Shown here: piece after piece, positions 23,565-35,141 of the stretch | Layout of the letters: every line of letters begins with the position of its first letter | How positions within the stretch are numbered: position 1 is the stretch's first letter | Assembly: GCF_900324485.2 (NCBI RefSeq) | Contig: NW_022872866.1 | Location: 744,001 to 808,000 of the forward strand | Direction: 5' to 3' | DNA: 64,000 nucleotides | Source: Mastacembelus armatus | Taxonomy: Eukaryota; Chordata; Actinopteri; Synbranchiformes; Mastacembelidae | The notes under the pieces: generated by a model | What the model saw: only the letters and a program-made list of their open reading frames with translations | Database searches by the model: none | Told to the model about the DNA's origin: nothing | Program-made: the position numbers and the translations under genes

Positions 23565-26500
23565 ATGGGGGTTGACCAGACGGAGCTGGAGGTGCCGGGG
23601 GACGCAGTGGGCAGGCGGGTGTCCTGCGGCGAGGAGCGGGCCACGGTGCGGTACGTGGGCCCGGTACCGCCGACAGCAGGTAAGACCAGGGACGTCAGGT
23701 GGACTCGCGTTAGTCTGACTAGGGTCCGTGTTTGTTCAGTTGACCAAGTTTTAAAAGATGCTTTTTGTTAACGAGGTTTGGTCTCAAACTATTTTTAAAG
23801 CAACAACACAAAGGATGTTACTGGGTCACACACCTGTGCCAGGTGGACCCGCCTCATACCTGTCACACCACAACAGAGAAGGAAGCTGGAGAGTCAGGAG
23901 ATAAAATCACAAACCACCAAGTCTGCACACGCACACACTGATGCTGACCCTAATCGTAGTCCTAGTCCTAGTCCTGAGTGAAGGTTTGTTCTGTGTTCAG
24001 GGTTGTGGCTCGGCGTGGAGTGGGACAACCCTGAGAGAGGCAAACATGACGGCAGCCACGAAGGAGTCCAGTATTTCGCCTGCAGGTAGTTTTCAGCAGT
24101 GACACTGAAGCTGCAGTTTTGTTTGAAATGTGAATAAATACTGTGACCCGGTCATTTCTCTCAGAAACCCTAAAGGAGGCTCGTTTGTCCGCCCAGCGAA
24201 GGTGAGCTTCGGCGTGGACTTCCTGAGCGCTGTGCGACAGGTGTACCAGATCAACGCTGAGGAGGTTCTCAGTGAGGAAATCTCCATCTCCTCCAAGAAG
24301 CTGACGTGGGAGGGGGTCCAGGAGCGCAGGTACGAAATCCGGGGTCGTCCAGTGGTGCAGACTAACATCAGGGGGATCGGCTCATTTCATCGTCCTGTGT
24401 TTGTCTGTAGTTTCGACAGCCTTCCGTCGGTGCTGCTGAGCCACAGCGAGGTGAACGGTGCCGGGGCTGAAGGAGAAATCAAGAAAACAACACCCAGTAT
24501 CTTTTCACAGACGGAACAGGCTCCTCCGCCTGTACGGAATAATGTTCTAATTCATGTGTTAGACACGTGAATTAGTGGCTGGATGAATGTGGCGTTTTTA
24601 TCTCTTTGGCTGTGGAGACTTTCCATGTTTGGGTCCGGGCCTCTGGTGCCTCATACTGAAAACTAGTGGGGGAGTTTAGTGGAGGGGGCAGCACGAGCTG
24701 GTTGTGAAGGTCCCAGAAGTAAAGTTTAGTTTTTCTCCAAAAGATGACTGGGATGTTCCAGGTTCCAGGTTTTGGTTCTTTGGTTGGACAAAACAACATA
24801 ATGTCACACTGAACATTGAGACTCTGGGACTTTCTGGGTTTTAATCTTCTGACATATTTTACGATTCAGTCATTGAGGAGAATAACTGATAATGAAGATT
24901 AATGTCAGGGCGAGAACCAACGGTCTGACTGTCTGTAGACTGAGGAGTTTGGGGACGTTCCTGGGGAAGTGGTTTAGTGTTGGTGACGGTTATTTAAGGC
25001 TGTTGTGAACGTCTTCGTGCTGAGTGACACCTTAACAGCGCCGACCAGACGTCCGGTGGTTGGACCTGAGTGGGACTCTGCTGTCCTGCTGGGGGGACGT
25101 GGCAGCCATCGCCCAGCAGCTGGACAGTCTGGAGGGACTACAGCTCAGGTGCAGCTTCCTGTGTCTGCCAGATGTTTTTATTTACTCTTAGTGTTTCTCT
25201 CCTTCCACTGAACATTTCACACGCTTTATGTTTTAGCAACAACAGGCTGTGTTTGACCTCTGACCCTGCGGCTCACAGCCAGGCTTTCTGTAGCCTCCGA
25301 GTCCTCGCGCTGAACAGCTGCGACCTCACCTGGCCACAGGTACGCCCCATGTGACTGCCACATATTATTAATACAGAAAAGCACTTTAAGTTTGATATAA
25401 TTTAAAATCGATTACATTTACAGACAATAATCTATAATCACAGTGGTTCAAGAAAAATGAGAAACTGAAGTCTTCATCACTTCTTTACTTCCTTCCTTCC
25501 AAAATAAAAGCATCTGTATTTCTTATTTATTAATCTCTGATGTCTGTCTCTCTCTGCTGGTCTCGGCTCAGATCCTGGAGTGCGCCCCCATGTGGCCTCA
25601 GCTGGAGGATCTTTGCGTAGTAGAAAACACCATCACAGAGATGCAGAGGTAAAGCTGTTGTGCGTCCTTGTCTCTTCCATCCTCATGGACTCAAAGATTC
25701 GGGCTGGTGGACACTAACTCCTGCATGTCTGATGTGATTGATGTCTTAAAGGCCAGACGGAGTCCTGCAGTCCCTGAAGAGTCTCAATCTGTCCAGTAAT
25801 CCGTTGGTGCAGCACAGTTTGCTCAGCATATCTGCTCTGCCCAGGTACAGCACACATCTGCACCACAGCGCGGCGAGCTCCAGGTTCAGACTGAGTCATG
25901 AACTATTGTAAGACTGAGGTGACCAGTCACAGTACTGGACTGAGCCAGAGACCAGGGTCCAGCATGAAGACTACAGGCACCTCTGAAGTACTAACCTAAG
26001 AGCTGTTGGCGTTACTTTGAAGAGCAGCTGTCTAATGATCACATGACCGATCAGAGCTGGAACAGCCAATCAGAGAAGCAGATCGACCCTCACGGTTTAT
26101 TGAGCAGGAATTTCTTTTGCAGAAACTCAGATGATACGTACAAACAAGCATCATGTTGATATCAAATATATGAAAATGTCCAGTAACGTGAACGTTTGTC
26201 ATTTAATCAGACACGACGAGAATCAGTCACACTCACTGACACGTGATCGTAGATCTAATAAACCCTGATACGTCTAATGAAACAGGCCAAATTGAAATAA
26301 CTGACTAAAAGCTGATGTGATTATTCTGCTTTGGTTGTTACTGTATAAGTCGGAGGTGCTCAGGTCTCTGTCCTCTGCTGTTTCCAGGCTGGAGCAGCTG
26401 AACCTGTCCAGTACCGGACTGTCAGCCATTCAGTTTGATGATGCTGCTCCTGGTAAACTGTCTAATTCAACATAACTAACACGATATTCACATTTAACCC

Positions 26501-27049
26501 ACAGCTGCACAGTCACGTTCTTACAGTTACTGTCAATATTTACTAAATATTAGAACGTAATGTTAGAACTCTGGGTTCTCCGTCTGCAGGGTCTCAAACA
26601 GCCATGTTCCCAGCACTGAAGCATCTCAACCTGGACCACAACAACATCTCTGAGGTCAGGCCACTCAAATACACAGTGATCAGCTCCCAATCAAAACAAC
26701 ACCAACAACAATTGATTATTGATTAGTGATGACGATGCTTTGCTCCACATAATCACACGGTTGGATGCAGCTTGTGATCAAAGAATAATTCGAGCTGCTT
26801 TAAGAGATTTAAAGGGTTTTATCTAAACTGGGTTTGTTTAATTTTCAAAATAAAAGTACAGCAGGATCAACTCTCTCTCTCTCTCAGTGGGCTGTGGTGG
26901 ACGAACTGGCAAAGCTTCCTGGTTTGGTTCAGTTTTCGTGTCGCGGAAACCGACTGGTGAGCAGCGACGGAAATCCCAAAACAGCCAATCAGATGCTGAT
27001 CGCCAAACTGGGACGACTGGTCGTCCTCAACAGTTGCGAGGTGAGCTCA

Positions 27050-27130
<81 letters not shown>

Positions 27131-28351
27131 ATGGAGCTTGACCCGTTGCCATGGTTTCCTTCAGATCTACCCTGAGGACAGGAGGGGGGCGGAGCTTGAT
27201 TACATCAAGATGTTTGGAGAGGAGTGGTTGAAGTCAGGGGGGCGGAGTCAGTCTAACACCCAGTTCACCTGTCAGCACCCACGCTACCAGAGCCTCATCG
27301 ACAGTGAGTCACATGATCAGTCACGGGTCAGCTGATCACCGGTGTAAAAGTGACACCTGGAGGCAGCTGGAAGGAAAATACAACAACAACAAAACCTTTT
27401 CTCACCGTGACCTTCAGTGGTTCTTAGACAATGAACAGTGAGATTTCATTTAGAGCTTTTAGGGTGAAGTGGAGCAGGAAGTCTGTTCTGTATCGGACAC
27501 ACTAATGTGTGATTATACAGTTTCCAAATGAAGGTGTGATGATGATGATGGTGAAGGTCACCTTGTTGTTTTCCAGAGTACGGCGCTCCAGAGGAAGGCG
27601 AGCTGAAGAAACCGCAGCCGTTTGCCCTGAAGAACCAGCTGTTAAGTTAGTCCCACTTTCTGTTTTCTCTTCTCTGATTGGCTAAGAAAACAGGTGGGCG
27701 TAAACCTACAGCAGGTCACATGATATTTTCTGTCCTCACAGGGATCACGTTTGTGTTTCCTGACGACGCCGACCGGAAGCCGATTGAGAAGAAACTTCCA
27801 GGTAAAACGATTTTCCCGAGACTGAACGTTGTGGAGTTTGAGCCTCGTTGTTTATTTGAGTCACTACAATGTGAAACATCAGCAGAGTGACTGTGTGGTC
27901 TGACCCGCAGCCTCCATGGGGGTTCAGAAGGTGAAGGGGCTCCTGTACAGACTGTTGAAGGTTCCTGCAGCAGATCTGAGGCTCAGCTACACCAGCCCCA
28001 AGGTAACGCCTGCTAACACACAGCAGCTCTCAGTGTATTAGGGGGCAGCTGAAAGGAGGCGTCTCAGTGAGGTGTTGGGCCCCACATGTCTCCTTCATCT
28101 GGTGCCGCCACAGCATCTGATCCACCTCACCTTCATCCTGCACAGAAGTGTCTGTATTTGTTGTGACATGAACGTGTATTTCCTGGTTCTGTCCGGGAAA
28201 CTAGAAGCTTTGTCCTCAGGCCTCTGTTGACGGTCCAGTGTTCTGGTCTTTGCAGATGGTGGGGACGGAGTTCGAGATCGAAAGCGACCTGAAGACACTG
28301 CAGTTTTACTCCATAGAGGACGGAGACCAGGTGCTGGTGCGCTGGACCTGA
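23565..28351 (+). CDS. tbce: Tubulin-specific chaperone E, 16 coding exons
   Basis: Exons: 23565-23679, 24001-24085, 24165-24329, 24411-24496, 25049-25148, 25237-25339, 25572-25648, 25752-25844, 26388-26452, 26590-26654, 26888-27040, 27165-27303, 27577-27645, 27742-27801, 27911-28002, 28256-28351. All phases agree and sum to 520 residues (human TBCE has 527). A CAP-Gly domain opens the protein ([19 protein letters not shown], then [13 protein letters not shown]). Leucine-rich repeats fill the middle ('[11 protein letters not shown]', '[13 protein letters not shown]', '[12 protein letters not shown]', '[14 protein letters not shown]'). A ubiquitin-like domain closes it ('[19 protein letters not shown]', [14 protein letters not shown]). 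TBCE binds alpha-tubulin and, with TBCD and TBCC, assembles the tubulin dimer. The weakest boundary is the exon 4/5 join, which uses GT at 24497 and the acceptor ending at 25048; it is supported by phase and family text ([14 protein letters not shown]). Confidence 0.94.
27050..27122 (+). repeat. (TG)n microsatellite in tbce intron 11
   Basis: About 35 TG units sit 10 bases after the exon 11 donor and fill more than half of the 124-bp intron 27041-27164. Confidence 0.95.
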
Positions 28352-28701
28352 CCCGGAGCAGGGGGTGAAGAGTCGGCCCGGTCCGCAGCAGGGACAGGAC
28401 CGGACAGGACTGGACAGGACTGGACTTGGACTGAAAAACAGCAGCAGACTGTGGACGCTGTATGTCTCTGTTAGTGAGGACACACATCCACACTGAGCTG
28501 GACTGACTTTACCTGCTCAGGATGGATTTGTTGACATGTTGCATGACACTCGACCCGCTTCTCTTTACGCTGCGTTCACAGTCCTCACAGAATCACAGGA
28601 AACGCTAGAACAACTTTGCCCTGGTTTGTTGAAATGTAACAGGTGGATTCAGCTTCTAGAATCAGCGTCTCATCTTAAATCACACTCAGCGATTGTTGTG
28701 C

Positions 28702-28707
28702 AATAAA
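28702..28707 (+). terminator. tbce: tbce polyadenylation signal
   Basis: AATAAA occurs 350 bases after the tbce stop and is followed within 40 bases by a GT/T-rich stretch (cggtttgttctc), the normal arrangement of a poly(A) site. Confidence 0.7.
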
Positions 28708-28959
28708 CATGATCACACACTCGGTTTGTTCTCATTCAAAATGATCCACTGCAAAAACAATGAGATGTGTCCTCAGCTTCACCAAGCTGCAGTGGAGGAA
28801 GAAAAGACATGGGCCCATTCAGAAGCTCCGGAAAACCAAGAAAGTGAACCAGGGTCATTTAGAGCCAGGACTCCAGGACTCCAGGTATAGAGTCAACAGG
28901 AAGAGTTAGAAACCTGATTCAATAACCTTTTACTTCTCTCTGTATTATCAACATCCAGC
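28708..28959. other. Spacer after tbce
   Basis: No gene or repeat is recognised between the tbce poly(A) region and the dispersed element starting near 28960. Confidence 0.5.
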
Positions 28960-31190
28960 TGTAGATCATAGTACACAGTAATACACAGTGTAGAAGTACT
29001 TCATTACAAGTGTAAAAGTCCGGAGAATCAGAAGCAAAATCAATAAAATGTTAATCATCAAAATATGTTAATCATTTGAGTTTCTTGATTAGTCTAATTG
29101 TTGATGCTGTTAATGTGGAGCTGTGACACATGTAGGGCAGGAAAACCTGAAAGTATAAACCTCAAACCTGAATTAACGTCCGGTCACCGTCATCGTTTCC
29201 TCACAGCTTTGGAAGAACCACTTAAAGAAGAAGAAGAGCCTTCAGCTGAACCTCATTGATCAGCATCAACACAAAGTCCTCGAAACACCAGGGCTGGAAA
29301 CTACCTCAGTACCTTTACTCCAGTACTGCACTTCTAATTCTGAAGTATTTGTACCTGAGTATTTCTATCTTGTTCTACTTCATCCTTGGACTTCACTACA
29401 TGTCAGAGCCAAACCTTGTACTTTTTATCTGATAACTGCAGTATATAAAGTACTTCAAATTAGAAGTACATAAGGTAGTTAACGTCAGCTACCCGGCGGT
29501 ATATAAAGTACTTCAGATCAGAAGTACATAAGGTAGATAACGTCAGCTACCCGGCGGTATATAAAGTACTTCAGATCAGAAGTACATAAGGTAGTTAACG
29601 TCAGCTACCCAGCGGTATATAAAGTACTTCAGATCAGAAGTACATAAGGTAGATAACGTCAGCTACCCGGCGGTATATAAAGTACTTCAGATCAGAAGTA
29701 CATAAGGTAGTTAACGTCAGCTACCCGGCGGTATATAAAGTACTTCAGATCAGAAGTACATAAGGTAGTTAACGTCAGCTACCCAGCGGTATATAAAGTA
29801 CTTCAGATCAGAAGTACATAAGGTAGTTAACGTCAGCTACCCAGCGGTATATAAAGTACTTCAGATCAGAAGTACATAAGGTAGTTTAACGTCAGCTACC
29901 CAGCGGTATATAAAGTAATTCAGATCAGAAAGTACATAAGGTAGTTAACGTCAGCTACCCAGCGGTATATAAAGTACTTCAGATCAGAAGTACATAAGGT
30001 AGTTAACGTCAGCTACCCAGCGGTATATAAAGTACTTCAGATCAGAAGTACATAAGGTAGTTAACGTCAGCTACCCAGCGGTATATAAAGTACTTCAGAT
30101 CAGAAGTACATAGGTCGTTAACGTCAGCTTACCCAGCGGTATATAAGAGTACTCAGATCAGAGTACATAAGGTAGTTAACGTCAGCTACCCAGCGGTATA
30201 TAAAGTACTTCAGATCAGAAGTACATAAGGTAGTTAACGTCAGCTACCCAGCGGTATATAAAGTACTTCAGATCAGGAAGTACATAAGGTAGTTAACGTC
30301 AGCTACCCAGCGGTATATAAAGTACTTCAGATCAGAAGTACATAAGGTAGTTAACGTCAGCTACCCAGCGGTATATAAAGTACTTCAGATCAGAAGTACA
30401 TAAGGTAGTTAACGTCAGCTACCCAGCGGTATATAAAGTACTTCAGATCAGAAGTACATAAGGTAGTTAACGTCAGCTACCCAGCGGTATATAAAGTACT
30501 TCAGATCAGAAGTACATAAGGTAGTTAACGTCAGCTACCCAGCGGTATATAAAGTACTTCAGATCAGAAGTACATAAGGTAGTTAACGTCAGCTACCCAG
30601 CGGTATATAAAGTACTTCAGATCAGAAGTACATAAGGTAGTTAACGTCAGCTACCCAGCGGTATATAAAGTACTTCAGATCAGAAGTACATAAGGTAGTT
30701 AACGTCAGCTACCCAGCGGTATATAAAGTACTTCAGATCAGAAGTACATAAGGTAGTTAACGTCAGCTACCCAGCGGTATATAAAGTACTTCAGATCAGA
30801 AGTACATAAGGTAGTTAACGTCAGCTACCCAGCGGTATATAAAGTACTTCAGATCAGAAGTACATAAGGTAGTTAACGTCAGCTACCCAGCGGTATATAA
30901 AGTACTTCAGATCAGAAGTACATAAGGTAGTTAACGTCAGCTACCCAGCGGTATATAAAGTACTTCAAATCAGAAGTACATAAGGTAGTTAACGTCAGCT
31001 ACCCAGCGGTATATAAAGTACTTCAAATTAGAAGTATATAAGGTAGTTAACGTCAGTTTATAACTACTTTTACTTTGGATACTTCAAGTACATTTGGATG
31101 ATGATTTGGACTTTTACTGCAGTAACATTTGAATGCAAGAGGATTTTTACTCTGGTATTTCTACTGGTACTGCAGTACAGGATCACAGTA
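28960..31190 (+). repeat. Teleost dispersed element hosting a 58-bp satellite
   Basis: Left and right parts carry the wording of the teleost 'acttttact' repeat family: 'agaagtacttcattacaagt' near 28993, 'ctactccagtactgc'-like text near 29310-29420, and 'ggatacttcaagtacattt' and 'gaggatttttactctgg' at 31077-31160. The middle (29441-31055) is a satellite whose unit keeps the family's 'gtatataaagta' text, so the array appears to be an internal expansion of this element. Confidence 0.6.
29441..31055 (+). repeat. 58-bp satellite, about 28 copies
   Basis: The unit begins GTATATAAAGTACTTCAGAT and continues with 'agaagtacataaggtagtta', 'acgtcagct' and 'acccagcg'. The period is 58 bp (for example 29499 to 29557). 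Early copies carry ccggcg and gtagata variants, later ones are nearly uniform, and copies near 30110-30165 and 29880-29935 have small indels. Homogeneity suggests recent expansion. Each unit holds a TATATAAA box-like motif. Copy number is my count and could be affected by assembly. Confidence 0.95.
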
Positions 31191-32934
31191 CTAACAGGTG
31201 TTTTTGGGCTCTGACTTTGGTTCTGGTGAGTAAAAACAGCAGGTTTCTGGGTTCCCTCGGGGCACAAGTCTGTTTCTACCTGATTCCGCTGTAGCTGCTG
31301 AGAGTCCAGAGTCCGACACACTGAGACTGTTTGATGCTCCAAACATTCTCAGTATTTTGATCAGACGGAACAGAAAACACCAGACTGATGTTTAATAAAG
31401 GTTTAATTGTTCTTGTTCCCTGTTTGGCTGATGCTCGGTACAGACAGAGAGAACGTGGTGAAGGAACCAACACACCAGCAGAGCTGCAAGTTAACGAGGT
31501 CTTTGTCAGACACGTCCCTAAAGTGTAGGCCATGAGTGTGAATGTTGTGCAGCCTCGATGCTGATCCTGATGCCGTTTGTTTCCAGAAGACCTGAGGAGA
31601 ATTTTCCAGAACCAACATTACACAGACCTGCTCTTACACAGACTGGAACCTGAGTGTAACAACAGGAGGTACGGTCCAAAACCCATGACCTGCACACACC
31701 TTTGTCCTCATCATCATCATCATCACCAGGTAGATCTCAGGTAGATCTCAGGTAGATCTCAGGTAGATCTCAGGTAGATCTCAGGTTAACATCAGCACCA
31801 CAGAAAAATATCAATGAGTATTTACAGGTTCATGTGAAACACAGTTTAGCACAAACAGAATAAATCTTGTGTAAAGTTGTAAAAACAGACATTTAATATT
31901 TGTAGTTTTTATTAATGATATTAAGAATCTGGCCTGTGGTTTTTGGGGACTAGTGGTCCAACTGCAGAACTCACTTCTGAGTTTCTTCGTTTTATAAAAC
32001 AGGATTACTAAAATATAAAATACTTTCAGGTTATTTTAGCAATAAAAAACTTCATCTGTAACAGCTGCTCTAAAACTGATCAGCCCTTAGTCTCCAAACT
32101 TCACAGATCAAACAGGAAGGAAAGGCCTCGGATCATTTTTGTGTATTTTCCATTTGGTCATTTAAAAAACTGGAGGGAGATAAAAGCAAAAAGCAAAGTC
32201 GACCAATCAGATCTGTTCATGTTCAACACGTCAGCAAACGGCCTCATCTGAACGTGCAGGTGCGTCCACCTGAGGGACGCTCCTCATTAATTGGATCTCA
32301 GTTAGAACCTCTGCGTCACAGCGCCACCATGTGGCCACCAGTGGAAATGTTTTGCTTTTAAAACGAATCATTTTCCCTTTGGTTCCTAAAACTGTTCGTT
32401 TGTTCTGTTAAACAGAACGTTTGTTTGGACTATTGATGTTCAGGTTCTCATAAGACAGTCTGTAGACTGTCGACATGAAAGTCTTCATTACGTTAAGGCC
32501 TAGAGCAGGAAGTGGTTACAGTTATGTCTGATTGTCTCTTGCTCTTATCTGTGAGTACATCGATAAACAAGTATTTCAACATTAAAAACAAACACAACCT
32601 GAAGTCCATCACTCAGTACCTTTAAACCTGAGTATCTGGTCCCTCAGGGTTCTTCGGGTACCTGCTGAATCTGTGCCACATTCAGTCACTTTTTCTCTTT
32701 TTGGAATGAAACTCCTCGACCTGGAGTCGAACCGGGAACACCCGCTGCACCAACGCGTCAGAAACTCAAATCTAATGGTCTCACCTGAAATGCGGCACCG
32801 TAAACACAGTGAGGTCTGCACAGCTTTAAAGGCCAAACACAAAACGATCGTACAAATGTTCAATTCAAGTAAGAAAAGTAGAAAATTCAGTTAAGTGTGT
32901 TGTTTTTTTTTTGTCTTCCTCCACCCTGCAGACC
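31191..32934. other. Spacer and 3' region of nid1
   Basis: There is no coding region. It holds a short tandem repeat at 31728-31786 (11-bp unit 'aggtagatctc', about 5 copies). The nid1 3' UTR must lie in this stretch below 32935. I could not fix its poly(A) site; an AATAAA on the minus strand near 31911 is one candidate. Confidence 0.5.
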
Positions 32935-35102
32935 TCACAGGTTCCTCTCCTCGCACAGACCGTCGGCGGCGTCCGGGCAGCGACAGGTGAAGCCTCCGAG
33001 CCGCGGCAGACACAGGTGAGAGCAGCCGCCGTTGTCGGAGCAGTAGTTGTAGGCTGACGGGGACAGAAGGTGAGAACGTTAGTGACTTTCTGTTCTGTAA
33101 GAACCTTCCATAACAGGAGAACAGTCGACACAGGACAGGAAACAAGTCACAAATCTAAAAACATGATAGTCGGAGTTTATGTTTCCTGCTCAGACTGACC
33201 ACAGCTGACAGTTCTTCATAACGAATCTGCTGTTTGTCATTTCGCTGCTGAAATGGCAGAAAACCTGAGGGACAGTCATGTGACGTCTCCAGATGTTGTT
33301 TTCGCTGGTGTGTTTCCTCAAAAGGGACGACAGCAGGTCGGCAGTCCGCCGACCGTGGGCCGTCAGTGAGCGTCTGTCGCCCTCGTCTTTCAGGTGTGTC
33401 CCCCATTAGTCAGAGAGAGAGAGCGCTCTGATTGGCCAGTTTCTCCTCCACAACCAAAGACCAAGTCCTGCCAACAGCAGCTCCACCTGCAGCTTCTTCT
33501 CAGACATGGTCTGGATCAGAGGCAGCTATAAACCGTCTGCGGTGTGTTCACTGCTTGGTCCAGACGAAGGCGACGTTCAGGGACAACAGTCGGTCTTTGT
33601 CTCTGCAGTTTGTCTGTTATCAGGTCAGTCAGCTGGTCAAACCCAGTGAAAAGTGAAATTCCAACATGTTCCCAGTGAAACTAATGTAACGTGAGGCCAC
33701 AGCTTCAGGAAGGGGAGGAACAGTTCATTGTTGGCTCCAGAGAAACCAGGAGGTGGACACAGACACTTGGGCTGTTTCCCATCACTGCCGGCTCTATAGT
33801 TCAGGGCTCAGAGCCAGTTGTGAGTCTCCACATCCACAGCTGGATTCCCTGGGGTCACTCTGGCCCAGAGTTCCCACGCTTATATCCATCAACATGCTAT
33901 AGTCTGGAATCAATTACCACGCTCACAGAGCACATCTGTGCTGCCCCCACACCCAACTGTTCCAGTCTGAGTCCACAGAGCCGTGGGCCCCCAGCTGACG
34001 GGACATATACACTGTCGCAGTTAAAGGGCCAGGACACCCAAAGCACAACACGGACGTTTCAATTTACAGGCGTTCTGGGTTGTTCACTCAAGTGAAACCT
34101 GGATGGATGTGGGTTCTGTCAGCTGAGAAGTCCGGCTGCATGTCTGTGGAGTCTCTCCTTCAGACGAATCATGGTGAATCCACAAAAGTCCTGAATTTGG
34201 CAGCTCACCTTGACGTTTCACCTGTGAGCGTCTTCAGTTCTGACTGACAGGTGGAGCCGACCTCTGTGCACACGGGAGTCCGGAGCAGGTTCTGTCCTGT
34301 GTTTCTCCAGTGCTCTGCTCTGTGAACTAAATCCCATCTGTCTCCACTGTGGACGGAGGACTCAGCAGTGCAGAGCTCAAAGCCTCTGAAAAACCACCAG
34401 CTGGTTTCATTCTCACGTGATGTAGGTGAACTGAAAACTGCATCAGTCTTACAGTAGTTCAGTAAATCCCAAAGTGGGGCGGGGGAACCTCAGACTCAAA
34501 CCGCTACCATCATGTACATGAAACATCAGCCCTAACATCTGACCTGTTCCTATATACTTTGCTAAGCTTCCCCCAGCTCCCCCAGTTCTGTGGTTGGCTC
34601 AGACGACTCGTACCTTGCAGACACTGCGTCGGCGTCGTGGTGATGCCGTACAGCCGAGAGCGTTTCTGCGGCAGGAACTCTTCGGTCTCTTTCTCTGTGT
34701 TTTGGTCCACGGCGACCACGGCCTCCCTGGAACATAACCAGAAAGAGAGTCATGGAAACACTGGGACCACACACTGGAGTCTGATTGATGAGACACATGG
34801 AAACCTTTTATTTGACAGCTGCAGTCAAACAGCAGCGTTTACGGCTCAGGGCTGTTTATCTCAAATGGATCTATGGATCCTCCTAATGAATTTCAGTAAA
34901 ACAGGTAGAACATTAGACGGTTCAGGTTTGTGGGAACCGGCAGAGGATTTCTGGGAGGTCCCTGTGTTTCTGGACCAAATTCTGCAGGATGATCTTTGAG
35001 ACAAAAACCACCAGGACTCGACTGTGTCAACATTTCACTGCATGTTAGGAAATTTATAGTTTTTAAGAAATATAGACAAAATCCCAAGATGATCAAGTTA
35101 AT

Positions 35103-35141
<39 letters not shown>

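Noticed and set aside
29441-31055. Regularly spaced repeats resembling a CRISPR array
   Set aside because: The 58-bp units are contiguous with no unique spacers, and the surrounding genes are vertebrate; it is a satellite.
33691-34095. 134-residue plus-strand frame as a gene
   Set aside because: No domain or family likeness, it lies antisense in nid1 intron 19, and it has no supporting splice structure.
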